A DNA stretch of 64,000 bases, taken from Tetrahymena thermophila SB210. Its lineage: Eukaryota > Ciliophora > Oligohymenophorea > Hymenostomatida > Tetrahymenidae. Under the pieces are notes generated by a model. That model was not told the DNA's origin, ran no database searches, and was given only the letters and a program-made list of their open reading frames with translations. The stretch is taken from assembly GCF_000189635.1 (NCBI RefSeq), contig NW_002476438.1:1-64000 (forward strand), in the 5' to 3' direction. Positions 25,116-39,265 of the stretch are shown in pieces. Each line of letters starts with the position of its first letter. Position 1 is the stretch's first letter. A program made the position numbers and the translations under genes.

Positions 25116-26419
25116 TCAAATAATTTTAGCTAAAATATTCACAAACCAATTTATCTTTTAACTAATCTTCTTGCTTTAAATATTTTATTATTAAATTTTT
25201 ACCATAATGCTTTATTACTTTTAAAATCTAGAGACCTAAAAAATATAAGAAAAAAAAAAGTTAATAAGTGACTAAATTTTGCTATACAAGAGCCTAGAAT
25301 TTATATACCTTCAAAAGTAATTTTATTAAAACTTAGATCAAGAGTAAAGTGTTAGAGCTTAAAGCATTTTTCTATACAAAAAGCTAATCCTTACAAACCA
25401 TAGTCTGTGATATCATTGCTACTTATGATAAGTGATAAAGTTGATAAATTATTACAGATTTTTAGAGTAGAACTTAAAGCTATTAAATCCTCGCTACTAA
25501 ATTCGTTACCTCTAAGATCAACATCAAAAGTTGAAAGAAAAATACAACTTTATAAAGGAGAAAAGATGTCAATCTATCCGTTATTTCCAATTTTATTTCT
25601 ACTAAGATTAAGACTCAAATTTTATAGCTGATTTAAATTTTTTAAACCTAAAACTAAATTTGATGCCTCTTATCCATCAATTTCATTGTTAAATAAATCA
25701 ATTTTCAAAGTTTAGAGAATTTTGCATTGTGACAGACCAATACCTAAATTTGAAAGACCCTCAGATCCAAGGACTTTTTGAATGTTCCAAAGTTAAATTT
25801 AAAAAAAAGAGAGAGAAGTGTATTTTGCCAAAGCAGAACCTAAAGCTGAAACTCCCTTATCGCCAATATTAGTAGAATTTAAATTAAGTTCTAAAATTGA
25901 AAGCTATTTGCAATTTTCTAAGGCAGAGCTTAATTTTGACATACCTTATGATCCAATCTAATTATTACTGATGTTAAGCTTAAGTAAATAGATATTTTAA
26001 CATCTTGATAAACCAGATGCTAAAGCTGAGGCTCCTTTGCATTGTATACTACAGTTACTAATGTCAAGAGTTAGATTTTAGAGTTTACTAATATTCCCTA
26101 AAGCAGATTCTAATTGTGATGCTCCACTATCACAAATTTAATTTTATGGTAAAATGAGGCTTAAAGTTGAGATATTTGGGCATTTAATTAAGCTAGAAAA
26201 CAAAAATCTCATACCTTAATTTCCAATTTATAATTTTCCTATTTTGAGATTTAGAGATAAGAGATTAATACAATTCTCTAATTCTTTGCATATATTTTTG
26301 AAATCGTTTCTTCCAAGCCTATAAAAAGAAATTTAAATCTATTTATAAGATGATAATGAAGCGTCATTAAGAAGCTCTTCAATATTATTAAAGTACTGTT
26401 TAGAATTAGTGATTTCCAT
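25116..26419 (-). CDS. RI-type leucine-rich repeat protein, copy 1, with a frame break
   Basis: The start is ATG 26419-26417. The protein consists of repeats of about 27-28 residues of the ribonuclease-inhibitor kind, with phrases such as GASALASGLSRCQNI, GMSKLSSALENCKQL and GVSALGSALAKY. These stack into a horseshoe for protein binding. There is no signal peptide or membrane segment. The first frame ends at a TGA near 25766, but the repeat pattern continues in the next frame (VLGSEGLSNLGIGLSQC onward) to about 25118. The switch falls at a run of five A in the sense strand (25775-25779), consistent with one extra base. The second copy has the identical break. Either both are pseudogenes from a broken parent, or a frameshift is tolerated. 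The 3' stop at 25116-25118 is uncertain. Confidence 0.6.
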
Positions 26420-27037
26420 TATTTACTCTGGTGAATAAAGCTTGTTTAAAATTTAAAGATTTTATACTAATTTTGTTCTTGATTTAAACACAAAAAATTA
26501 TTTGTTTGTTTACTTTTATTATTTTTGATTTCATTATTTATTGATTTTAAATTTATTATATCTTAATTCCAGTTGTTGCCCAGATAAAAAAAGCAATTAC
26601 CTCTAAGAAAGAAAATCTGATCAATATAAATTTGGTTTCATAATTTTTGAAAATCAGAAAAAAGAGAGGCAAATCGCTAATTTTAATTTTTTTATTAAAA
26701 TTAAATGAGAATTAATTATTTTTTTAATATTTACTGTAATTTCTTTCTTTTTAATAATGAAGTTTATTTTTGAATAGTATAAATTTTAAATAAATTAGTT
26801 ATCTTATATTAGAGGGCATCTTAACTTAGAAACCCATGCAAATTTATACATCTAACTAGTATATACTTAAAAAAGTTATTATTATTGTAAATTAAAAGCT
26901 CATAATTAAATTAAAAATTGCACATAAGAAATAAAAAAATATATTAACTATCTAATTAACAAATATTTTTAATCTTGCTTTGTTTAAATAAAAAATAATT
27001 TAGTCAATCAAATAATTTTAGCTAAAACATTCACAAA

Positions 27038-28309
27038 TCAATTTATTTTTCCTTCAACCAATCTTCTTGCTTTTAAAATTAGATTAATAAACTTTTACGA
27101 AATTTCTTCATCATATTAAAACCTAAAAATATTTTAAAGAAATAAAGTTAATAAGTTACTACACTTTGCTATACAAGAGCCTAAAATTTATATATCTTCA
27201 ACATTAATATTTTTAAAACTTAGATCAAGAGTAAGGTGTTAGAGTTTAAAGCATTTTTCTATACCAAAAGCTAATCCTTACAAACCATAGCCTGTGATAT
27301 AAACACTACTTATGATAAGTGATAAAGTTGATAAATTATTACAGATTTTTAGAGTAGAACTTAAAGCTATTAAATCCTCGCTACTAAATTCGTTACCTCT
27401 AAGATCAACATCAAAAGTTTAAAGAAAAATGCAACTTTATAAAGGAGAGAAGATGTCAATCTATCCGTTATTTCCAATTTTATTTCTACTAAGATTAAGA
27501 CTCAAATTTTATAGTTGATTTAACTTTTTTAAACCATAAACTAAACTTGATGCCCCTTATCCATCAATTTCATTGTCATATAAATCAATTTTCAAAGTTT
27601 AGAGATTTTTGCATTATGACAGACCAATACCTAAATTTGAAACGCCCTCAGATCCAAGGACTTTTTGAATGTTCCAAAGTTAAATTTAAAAAAAAGAGAG
27701 AGAAGTGTATTTTGCCAAAGCAGAACCTAAAGCTGAAACTCCCTTATCGCCAATATTAGTATAATTTAAATTAATTTCAAAAATTGAAAGTTATTTGCAA
27801 TTTTCTAAAGCAGAGCTTAATTTTGACATACCTTATGATCCAATCTAATTATAACTGATGTTAAGCTTAAGTAAATAGATATTTTAACATCTTGATAAAC
27901 CAGATGCTAAAGCTGAAGCTCCTTTGCATTGTATACTACAGTTACTAATGTCAAGAGTAAGATTTTAGAGTTTACTAATATTCCCTAAAGCAGATTCTAA
28001 GTGTGATGCTCCACTATCACAAATTTAATTTTATGGTAAAATGAGGCTTAAAGTTGAGATATTTGGGCATTTAATTAAGCTAGAAAACAAAAATCTCATA
28101 CCTTAATTTCCAATTTATAACTTTCCTATATTAATATTTAGAGATAAGAGATTAATACAATTCTCTAATGCTTTGCACATATTTTTGAAATCGTTTCTTC
28201 CAAGCTTTTCATATAAAGAAATTTAAATCTATTTATGAGATGATAATGAAGCGTCATTCAGAAGCTCTTCAATATTATTAAAGTATTCTTTAGAATTAGT
28301 GATTTCCAT
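27038..28309 (-). CDS. RI-type leucine-rich repeat protein, copy 2, with the same frame break
   Basis: The tandem copy of 25116-26419, start ATG 28309-28307, final TGA 27040-27038. It is near-identical in the first two thirds, with a few substitutions (QYF to EYF, FYRLG to LYEKLG with one extra codon). The frame break lies at the same five-A run (27662-27666). After it the LRR pattern continues in the next frame to the end, through QILGSCIAKCSNLLTL to a polar tail KARRLVEGKINL. A 31-base GT...AG segment at the break could restore frame if spliced, but it would remove conserved repeat residues and is shorter than other introns here, so I do not favour it. Confidence 0.6.
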
Positions 28310-28605
28310 TATTTACTATGGTGAATAAAACTTGTTTAAAATTTAAAGATTGTATACTAATTTTTTTCTTGATTTAAACACAAAAAACTATTTGTTTGTT
28401 TACCTTTATTATTTTTAATTTAATTATTTATTGATTTTAAATTTATTATATCCTAATTCCAGTTGTTGCCCAGATAAAAAAAAACAATTACCTCTAAGAA
28501 AGAAAATCTGATCAATATATTATTTGGTCACATAACTTTTAAAAATCAGAAAAAGAGAGGCAAATCACAAATTTAAATTTTTTTATTAAGAATATGTGAG
28601 AACGA

Positions 28606-29673
28606 ATTATTTTTATAGTATATACTGCAATTTTTCTCTTTATAAATAATTAATTTTATTTTTGAATAGTCTAAATTTTAACTAAAATAATAATTAAATT
28701 TAAATAGTTATACTTTTAAGATATACTATTATTTTTATGGAGATTTTATGTTTTATAATTTTTAATTATTTTAAGTTTATTTTATTAGTAATCTCGATTT
28801 ACCTTAAAATAATTTTTACATAATTTGAATTAATATAATTATGTCAATTATTCATTCATAGAACCAAAGATTAGCATAATTTATTTAGCACAAGTATTAA
28901 AAAAATTTTATTGAAAATAATTAACTATGAAAAAGATATGTTATACTTTTCATTAATTAGAGCAGTATCAGCTATTTAATTTATAAATTTCTTTCCATAT
29001 TTAAAATGGTAAACAAAAATGATTAAATAATTATAAACATTAAAACTTTAAATTTATCTTAAATGAATTATATAGAAAACTCAACTCTAATAGAGATACA
29101 TATAAATATATTTTATACAAAAAAAGGTGATAAAATATAAATTTAGAGATTTATATTAAAAAAAATTTTATTTTAACTATTGATATATTCAAATTTGATT
29201 ATTTAGTTTGCTTTTGTAGTTAACATATGAAGAAATGAAATTAATTGGATCATAAGTTTTCAAAAAAAAAACAAACTTAAAAAATGGCAGCTAATAATTT
29301 TATTTAAAATTTTAATAGAAAAGAGATCAATAAATATTTTTGAAAGTAAATGATCCAAGTATTGAATAAAAATTTTAATTTTTAATTTTATGACAAGTAT
29401 TAACATATTAAAAAGTACTAAAGAGCTTAAAAATAATCAATCAATATTGAGAAGGATTTAGATTTAACTTTATTTCCATCTATTTAAAAATAAATATTGG
29501 AAGTAAATATATCTGGCTATTTATTATTGAGGAAAATTTAATTTAGATTTTCTTCTTTTTAATTTCATATTTTTTAATTAATAAACTACTAATTCATCAA
29601 ACAAATAGAGAAAATAAATATCAAGAACATTATCATTAGTAATAATATTTTGAAGAATAATAAAAACAATTAA
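28606..29673. other. Gene-free stretch upstream of the receptor gene
   Basis: Very AT-rich with no gene or repeat seen. It should contain the promoter of 29674-39265 and, on the other strand, that of the LRR gene 27038-28309; no motif stands out. Confidence 0.5.
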
Positions 29674-32600
29674 ATGTTGCTACTAAAGAATTTTAAGTTT
29701 TTTCTTGTTTTAATTTACTCATAAGTATGCTTTGGATAACTTTGCCAAAGTTAGACTGTTTATAAGCAATAATGTTTTAACAACTTTATAAAGTAATTCT
29801 AATTGAATACAGATTTGTAATTAATCTTTACCATTTCTGATGACTATTTCATAATGTCAACTGAGTTACAAAATACAGATAATATCCAGGTGTTTTAAGG
29901 CCATAGAAACAGTTTAATTTACATTTAGATAAGTAATTCAACTATATATTCAGTAAATGTTCAAGGTGATATCATTTTATTTGATGCATTAAGCTCAAAT
30001 ATCTTGAATGTTTATAATTGTACTCATACAGGTGGAAAAATTGATTAATAAGTATTATTTAGTTCTACATTTGATTTATTCATGTATTATGACACTCAAT
30101 AATCAACGGTAAATATAAATTTAAAAGTCATTTGTTGATATTATAAAATATTTTAACATATAGATAAATGTGTACAGTCTCCAAAATAAGAAAGTAATCT
30201 CATCTCTACAGACTCCAAATTTGCAGCTTATTTAAATTATTGAAGTGGAAATAAATAATAAATATGTGTTTCTTTTCGATAATGGTAAATATGCAGCCAC
30301 AAATTTGATATAAGGAAAAATAGAAATTTTTAGTATTTCAGACCATATCTAGAATATTAGTTAATCCTAATTAGCTCAGAATGGAACATCTATATTTTTG
30401 TTTAGCCAATCTCAGTCGGTATATTTTTAAATTGATTTTAGCATAATAGAGCAACCTAAGCTGTAATAAATAGATATCCCATTAGAAATATAAAGTTAAA
30501 ATGTGTTTTTCTTTGAAAAAGAACAAATATTTTTTATATGTAGCATGAAAAATACAATTTAAGTAATGTTAAGTAATTAAAGTTAGTAAGGAAATTATTA
30601 AATTACGCATTCTAACCCTTACTTTAATTAGAGTTACGTATAAATTAACTAGATCAGATAGATTAATTAATAAATTTATATCGCGTCAACTGATTAAGGT
30701 TTTTTTGTTAAGATTGATATTATTAATCGTTAGTTAAGTTACATAGAGTCTTTTACTTTCTATTCAATTTCTTGGTTTGAAATACTAAATGATTCTATTT
30801 ACTATTCATTAAAAGAAAGTACAAAAGGCATAATCATTTATTCGCTATCCTAAAACTAAATAATTAACGATTTAAGCTGCTAAATTCTTCCTTATAATTT
30901 AAATCTAGTAACAAGCCCTTTGAACATTTATCACTAGTAAGACTTAGTTGTTTTGTCTCATTATGCAGGAGTTGCAATGCTAGATTTAACAAACCTTTCT
31001 ATACAGAAATAAATGAGGATACTTTCTTAAAGAAACTCAATAAATTTGTAAACTCTAGTCTACAAATAATATGATTTAATAGTAATAACTGATAAATAAT
31101 ACACAACTCTTCTTAGCTACTATACTTTAGAAGTGATTCTTTTCTTACCAGTTCCAAATATTGATTATTAATAAGTTGTATTCTTTGAGAATCTCAGTAA
31201 CAATGCTTTATATATTGGAGGATCTTAATAACAAAGTAATTTATTTATTCATTTATTTTAAATGAAATTTCTTATTAAAAAAAATACAAATATTAATGCA
31301 ACTTTTAAACATTTAAATTAATTATTTTCTTTCAAAAAATAAAAAAAATATTTTAAATTTAATAATTTTTTTTAATTTATCAAGATATAGTTCTGTATGA
31401 AATAGATTTAAAGATAAAACAAGTTAAATTATTTTTTAATAATAATAATTAATAATGCTTGGACATGATTTTAGATTTTGACCTTCAAAGGTTAGCTTGT
31501 ATTAATGTTTATGCAATTTATATTTATTAATTAGATAAATTAAATGTTTAGTTAATACAACTTGCTAAAATAATACCTAGCTAAAAGGGATTTAGTTTTT
31601 AAGAAGCAAAATATGATTAAAGCAATAAAATAATTTATGTGATTGAAGTTTAATTATAGCCTTAGAGTTTATCTCAGCTAGGATAAATAAGTTTGACTAG
31701 TTATTCATTTATCAATGAGAACCTATTAATAAAATAAGGATTTTACTCATCAAAATTTTTCTTTACTTACGGCCTATTCATTATGACAGATTTATTTTAT
31801 TCTATTCATATAATTAAAATTGGTGATATGTCTACTGAAGTGTTTTAAGCATCACAATAAGTAATACTTACTAATCTTATACAAGCCGATGAGTACATTT
31901 ATTGGCAATAAGCTTAGCAAATATTTTAATTTAACTTGCTAACTTATGCAAATAAACCATTTTCCTACTCTCTACCCTATGTTTGTTCAATGTACGACAA
32001 TTAACAAAACATACTAGTGATTGGTCTATCTGATGGAACTATTCTATATAGCGATAAATCTTTTTCAAATATTAAATAAATAAAGTCTGTCAATTAAATA
32101 ACTCAAATAAATATTGATCCATCTTCTAATCAGCTTATAGCAAGTAAATTAATTTATTATTTTTATTTATATATCAAAATATAAAAATCCTATTTAATTA
32201 AATTTTTTATCTCACAAATTAAATTTTTTATTTAACAAAATTAAAAATTATTTTTTATTTTATTAAAAATTTTTATTGGGGGTGAGGTCATTCATTCATT
32301 ATATAGGATTTTTAATAATTTAAAAATAAAATATTAAACAGACTTAATTTATTGAATATTAAATAAATAAGAGAGTATTTAATGTATATTTATAAATTTA
32401 TAAAATAAACAAAGCATAAATTATGAGCCAAAACCTACCTAGTGAGATTGTAGCTTTAAAAATGAATAAGAAAACTTAAATAAAAATTAGTAGCATCACT
32501 TATAGCTATCCAAATTCTCAAACTATAAAATTCATACCAAGCTACAGTATAATGATTTTACTGATATCTAATTCACTTCAAATTTATGATTTCAGAAATG

Positions 32601-35600
32601 GATAAATTTTACAAACTGTGAACTTCAAAGATTATTTTGAAAATGTTCCTTATTACTTATCTGACATAATAGATTAAAATAAATTTTCTCTAACTACAAG
32701 CCAAGAAATAGGTTTATTCTAAATAATTAAAAACTCTGAAAATCAGTATTAATTTAAGGCTATAAAAGTTTACTTAAAGGTAAGCTCAAACATATATATA
32801 GATTCAGATAATAACTTTACTTTTTATCCAATCAATTAAGGGTACATTTAAATTACTTACATGGATTAATCTTTCTCCAACTTTTATAATGTTATCCTTG
32901 ACACCAAGGATTTTACTACTCTCCTTAATATTCAAGGAAATAATTGCAATTTTTCTTGTCCTTTAAGTAAAAAATATAATATAATTGTAACTATGGTGAT
33001 AGATACATTTACACTTAATCTGATTTCTATATTTCCTACCTAGATATAAGCAAGTTATTAGATTGATTTTTCAAAATTTGCCGGTATAGGATAAATAGAT
33101 CAAGACTACTTTTATTGGTATGATTAAAACGGGTAATTATTTTATCAGTTGTTAATTTTACATTTAAATTTATTTTCTAATAAAAAATATAGGTCTATAA
33201 ATTTTTATTCATTTGCATCCTTATCATTATTTTACTCATAAAATTTTATGGTTAATCCAGTACTTTAAATATATTTTAATCCTTTATCATACGAAATATT
33301 TCTTGTTGATGCTTAAAATTTGATTTACTTTGGTCTTCTTAATCTTAACAAAATATTTAGTTAACAGAATTTCATAATATAAGGTCCAAATGTACAAACA
33401 CTAGTTTCTATTGATAATCTTGGAATATTCATAACTGTAAATTCAAATATCCTAAATATTTATAGTAAATCAAATGGAAACTTGTTAAATCAGATTAATA
33501 ACTTGAATGGTTTAGTGATTATACCAAGCTTTAACATGATTGCTTTTTGGAATCTAGACAGTAGCACAAAAACTCAAAGTTATTTTGTATTTGATTTATA
33601 TTCTGTCTTCGATGAAAATTATTATTTTATAGATAAAAACTAATCTTTACTGCCATAAATATATTCTAGCTATGAAAATGCTATGTATGCAATGTCATCA
33701 ATTGAATCAAGTTTATACAGAATTGATATTCAAAATCAAAATATGAAATTGATAATGAAGAGAGGGAAAAAAATAATTAGATCTGAATAAATTAACAACT
33801 AAATTTTAATGTTTACTTCTTTTTCAGAAATAATATTTTATAATAGCACTTAATCGAGTATTATTTCTACCATTAAGTTTCAAAGCTTAAAAATGTATCT
33901 AATACAATCTAGCAGTTTATCAAATGATTTATCTTTGAGCTTGATTGCAGTTGTTTCTCCTTTCCAATTATGTTATTTTTAAGCTAATTTTACATAAATA
34001 TAATAAAATATGCAATTTAATACTTAAGATGAAATAAATGATATAATAACAGTAAATAATAAAATTAGCTTAATAACTTCATCAGCAGGTTCTTTAACTG
34101 TAATAAATTTATCAAATAAATAATAATTTTACTTCCAAAATTATCATACTTGTATTTATTAAATAAATTCACTTAATACTTACTTTAAAGAGGATTCGTC
34201 TCAAGAGATTTATTACATTCTTACTTATTCATCAAATAAAGTTTTATAAATTGCTCAATTATTAAAATCTAAATATGATCAATCGATTTAATTGAATATT
34301 ATATTTACAACAAATTATTAATCTAAAATACTGCAATTGTATCTTAACTCTGATTAGATTAATGCATTGATTTCTCTCTAAGACAGCATTTATATTTACA
34401 AACTTTGTATATAATGCTTAATATCAAATATACAAGATTAGAATTAGTAATTCTTTTTACCTTTTATTAGACAGCACTTTAAATTTAAAGTTTATGAAGA
34501 TCAAAAATATATGATTGCTTTTGTAGATTTAATTTATGCAATTTATGACTTAGTTTCCACTGATGCAATTTATATATCGACATAAAATTATCAATAAAAT
34601 ACTATTTATGATATTAATTTAATTGATTCTAATTATATTTTGATATCCTTTGCTAACTCTCTTGAGCTATAAAAATTAAATTTTACTAACTATTTATTAA
34701 CATCATAAGGGTCTTCGGAAATTATTTACAAATCTAATTCAGGTTTTTTTAAATTGTTTTATGCATAATAAAATTATTTAAATTAAAATGATAAAAATAC
34801 ATTTAATGCTCTAACTATTGTAGGATATGATTTAATATTAGACTAGCTGGTTTTTAATTACATTCCAATAATATAATAAAACTAGTAATACAATTGCATT
34901 TAAACTTTTAATGATCCTAATTAGTATATAATGTAATAAAAAATAAATATGTTTTATTTGCTAAATTCTTTCATGAAATACAAAGTGAGTAGCTACTAAT
35001 TTGTAATAAACTAAAATAAAATTATTAATACAAATAATTCTTAAAATAATAAATATGCTCTTACTATTCCCTTTTACAATTCTAATTTAACTACATCCTT
35101 AGTTATAACTGGGTAAAATGTATATATTGACAGAATAAATTACAATGGATTAAGTGATTACTACAATTCAATCACCTTTTAAAATGCTAACTTATATATT
35201 AAAAATAATGTCATAATTTAAGGATTCTAAAAAGTTGTTTTTCAATCTTGCAACCTTTACTAACTAAAAGGATCTGCACAGAGTTCAATATCTTATGGAA
35301 TTTAAATTAACTAGACAAATAATGTTATCATAAATGATTTAATAATTTTTAAAGAAAATATTCCAAATAACTTCTATGGATTTTAAATTTTAAATTTCAA
35401 CTAAATATAAATTACTGGAATGAGAATTTAAGAAACTTATTTCAAAGAAAACTCTTCTCTTTTATAGTTCAGTTATGGAACTCTTTTGTAGATAGATGGT
35501 TTGTAATTTACAGGTAATTAAATTGAGAATAGCCAATTATATAGCTTGATAGATTTAAGAATGATAGAAATAATACAAATAAATAATTCAGTAATTCAGT

Positions 35601-38600
35601 CTAATTCATAGAATTTAAGACAAAATTAGAATAGTTATTTTATTAGCATTGCCGCATGTGAATAGATAAATCTCTTAAATATAACGATTAGTTAAAATTT
35701 AAATTCCTTAGTGATATATGTTCCAAATGTAGCTCAAGTATATTCTGATAAACAATTAAGTAGAATTTAGTTTATAAATTCTACTTTAGTGATGAAAGAA
35801 ATTATTTATCGATAGAATATTTTTGACCTTAACTCTACATAACCAGTGTTTTTAATTGAAAACTTGAATTAAATTTATATGCAAGATTGCTAATTTAATA
35901 TCAATATTGCCATGAATTCTTATCTGATATCTTTGTAAAATATTATTTAAACAAATATAGTGAATGCAACTTTTTATAAAAATAAATTATTTTCTTGTTT
36001 TCAGTCAAATGGAATAAGTAGTTTATAAATAGACTCATCTATTTTCACTGAAAATGAAACAAATGATTCTGGTTCTTGTTTACTTTTATCTAACTTTACA
36101 GAAAGTAATGGCACTAATAGCTATATAAATAACAGCTAATTTAATTATAATATTGCTAAAAGCAGTGGTGGAGCTATATATCTTGAAAATACAGATATTC
36201 AAATAGAAAATAGCTTATTCAGTAATAATAAAGCTACAATTGGAGGAGCAATAAGATATTTGGGAATAATCCCAAAATTTGCTTAAAAGATTTTTTAATA
36301 AAAAAATAAAAGAAATTTATAGTAGCAATTAAATATCACATTTAAAAATAATTAAGCTTTAATATATGGTCAAAATATAGGTTCAATTCCATCACATCTT
36401 ATGTTTAAAAGAGATGGAATTTTTAAACCAATAGATTATTTTTTGTTTGAAAACATCAGAAGTGGTGAAGTGCTTTAAGACAATTTATTTTATCTATTAG
36501 ATGAAGAATTCAACACAGTGAATGTAACAGCATAATAATTAACTAATTTATCACCAAATATTCAATAAGAAATAAAAACCTATCAATTGCTTGTGTAATC
36601 AAACAATATTCAGTAACTTGAAGTTAAAGATACAATAACTTTTAACTATGTAAATACAGAAAATAATAATGTATTTAACTTAAATGGAATGAAGCTATAA
36701 GGTATTCCTATTTAATAGTCAAGCATTAAGATTATCGCTCCTTTTATAATTAAATATTTATCAAATAACTCCTATGTATAAGGTAACTCATATGATATTC
36801 AAGTTAATTTTAGAGAATGTTAAATTGGTGAAATTTACTCCAAAATATCTGAGTAAATTTACGAATGTTCTCCTTGTGCAAATAATAGTTACTCAATAGT
36901 TATACCACTCAAAGATTCCAATCAACTATGCTAATCTTGTCCATTTGATTTAGCTGATAGCTGCTATCTTAACTAGATAAATGTCAAAGACGGATATTGG
37001 AGAAAAAATGAAAACAGCGATTAGATTATTTATTGTAATAATAAACCAGAAAACTGTAAGTGCTAGTAAAACTCTTTTGGATTATAAATTGCTTCAATAA
37101 ACTGTTGTATTTAAGGTTTCATAGGTAAATATTTTAATTTATTTAAAAGTTTTCTGACTATTTTTATTTAATTTAATGAAGTTTTTTCAACTTAATATTT
37201 GTTTGTTTAAACTTTTAACCCTATTTCATTTTTAGAAAACATTATTTAAATATATAAAATATTTTAGGACCTCTATGTGAGGTATGTGATAACTATGGCA
37301 AAACATGGGGTTAACGATATGGGAATTCGAAAAAATATACTTGCACTCCATGTAATTAATATGAAGAAATTTTGTTATAGCTAATATTATAAATGCTCAT
37401 TTTAACTCTTTACTTCCTTTACTCAGTTAAAAAAGCTGTTGATAAAGCTTCAAGATTAATCATTTGCTAAACGCTAAGGAGATTAAATTTTCTTCTTATT
37501 GGGAAGGCTGCTGAATAAAATTAAGTTTCATTTTATATTAAACTCATCATAAATTTTATATAGGTAACGTCAATCATATAAAATTCATAATTAAATTTTC
37601 TAAAATTTTCTTTTGTTGATACTCTTAGCATGATAGCAATCCCTTAGAATTTATAAAGTAATTCGATTGATTGTTTACTAGCTTAAATAAATATAATCCC
37701 AATTGAGTTCTTGAGAGGAATATGGGTTTCTATTCAGCCTTTCTTATTCTTAATCTTATCATTTTTAATTTATTACATCTTTTTTGTAAAATCTATGTAT
37801 CACCACTAACATAGAAGATTTATTTACGTAGCCTTTACTTTTGCGTTCATCTCATTTTAGAGCGGAACTGTTACTTAACTAGTTTTATTGATGTCATGTA
37901 TTTAAATAGGTGAAAACTATTACATTAAATCTTAAATTAATAAAATTTGCTACTCAAGCGAGCACCTGAAATATACAATTTATTTAACACTGCCACAACT
38001 TTTGATATGGATGCTATTTTTACCATTATTCATACTTTGGAGAATAAAATAAAAAGTAAAAACTCTTACAGAGCCTATTTAAACATATAAATACGGATTC
38101 ATATGCTCAGAATATTCTATTAAATATTTCTATTGGGAATTTATTAGAATATTTTTAAGGTTATCAATAATTATTCTAGGGAATATTTTATCTGATGAAT
38201 ATTTATCAGTTAAGATATTTCTTTCTATTATATTGCTTTAAATATATAACAAGTTTTTGAATAAGTTAAAACCTTACAAGGATAAACAATCCTAAAGCTT
38301 AGACAAACAGTATAATTAGATGATATGCTTACTATTTTTGCTTTATTAATTACAATTTAGCACAAAAAACATCTTTCTCTAAAATATATCTGCCTTCTTT
38401 TAATTCTTTATATATATTATAAGTCTTACTATAGTAGTAGTAAACATATTTTACTAAACCGTCAAATCAAATTAACTATTATATGAATGTATCATAAAAA
38501 AACTTCCTTTCCTTAAAAAGAGATTAGTCAAATCTAGTAACTCATTAAGAATATTCTTGCTATGGAAAAAAATCAAGTAAATCACTTATTTCTAATTTAT

Positions 38601-39265
38601 CTACATTTTTATTTTATTATAACACTATTTATAAATCATATCTATCAAACGTTTTTTTAAATATTCACAAATTAATTTATCACTCAAAACATTTTTTATG
38701 GTATTAATTAAATGGAGTCTTACTTTAAGAGAGCATATTTGACAATTTTTAAATTTTTTTATTTAATGTAATTAGGTAAAATTTTGATAGATATAGAAGA
38801 TTTAAATAGAAGTAAAAATAAAAATTAAAGAATTAATAATTAGATTCTCAAACTATGGTATATAAATTTAAGGCTATTAAAGATAATAATAATTTAAATT
38901 CTAATTGCTTTAGTAATCATAATTTAAAATCTTTAGAAACTCCTTAGTATAGCTAATTTAGGTAACCTAGTCTTACTAAATTACAACTTTAGTAAAATAC
39001 TCAATAATCAAAATAATTTGAAAAGATGATAAATCACAACTCAAATTAAAAATTTCTATTAATGAATAGCAGTGGAATTGACTCAAGACCAAGTATTTAG
39101 CAGAGAGAAGAAAACTAAATTTAAAATTTAAAAATTTAATCTTTCAGATCAAGTAGAAGCATTTAAATACCCTCAAACGGTTTCTAAACACCAAAAAAAA
39201 ATAGAAATGAAATTTAATCTATCTTTAAAATGTTTAGTGATTAGCAAAACTAGTTATAAAATTGA
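29674..39265 (+). CDS. Giant surface receptor-like transmembrane protein (6 exons)
   Basis: Exons 29674-30108, 30164-31235, 31391-32143, 32415-37124, 37268-38576 and 38776-39265 total 2,923 codons. A signal peptide (MLLLKNFKFFLVLIYSQVCFG) leads a huge Q/N/S-rich ectodomain. Near residue 2005 it shows right-handed beta-helix phrases (SGGAIYLEN, NNKATIGGAIRYLG) as in polymorphic outer-membrane-type repeats. Residues ~2230-2355 are a Cys-rich stalk (ECSPCANN, CQSCPF, CKCQQN, GPLCEVC, CTPC) of EGF/furin-like spacing. About eight or nine hydrophobic helices span ~2360-2690. The cytoplasmic tail is Q/N/S-rich. This layout is a large ciliate family of putative membrane receptors of unknown ligand. 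Exon 4 is 4.7 kb without a TGA. The acceptor before exon 4 is uncertain (32414 or near 32371). Alternatively a second gene could start at ATG 32422, but frame and architecture favour one gene. The tail's last ~57 codons were copied to 42195-42366. Confidence 0.8.
32272..32320. repeat. Intronic fragment resembling the palindrome family
   Basis: Within intron 3 of the receptor gene, the patch GGGGGTGAGGTCATTCATTC is, in reverse complement, similar to the inner left arm of the element at 1669-1766 (GGCCACTCACCCCCC). G-runs like this are otherwise rare here. Only one side is visible, so this is a weak relative or remnant. Confidence 0.3.

Larger units (their letters stand above)
25070..28605. repeat. 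Tandem duplication of an LRR gene (two units of ~1.6 kb, 1.89 kb apart)
   Basis: 25070-26720 and 26965-28605 are near-identical, including about 300 bases upstream of each start codon. The similarity fades towards the 3' ends of the two genes, where each uses a different frame to its stop. Confidence 0.9.

Noticed and set aside
27640-27700. 31-base GT...AG segment that would restore frame in the LRR genes if spliced
   Set aside because: It is shorter than every other intron here (55 bases or more), not AT-rich, and encodes conserved repeat residues, so a frame break is the simpler reading.
25407-27759. Plus-strand standard-code frames across the LRR pair
   Set aside because: They are antisense shadows of the two minus-strand LRR genes.
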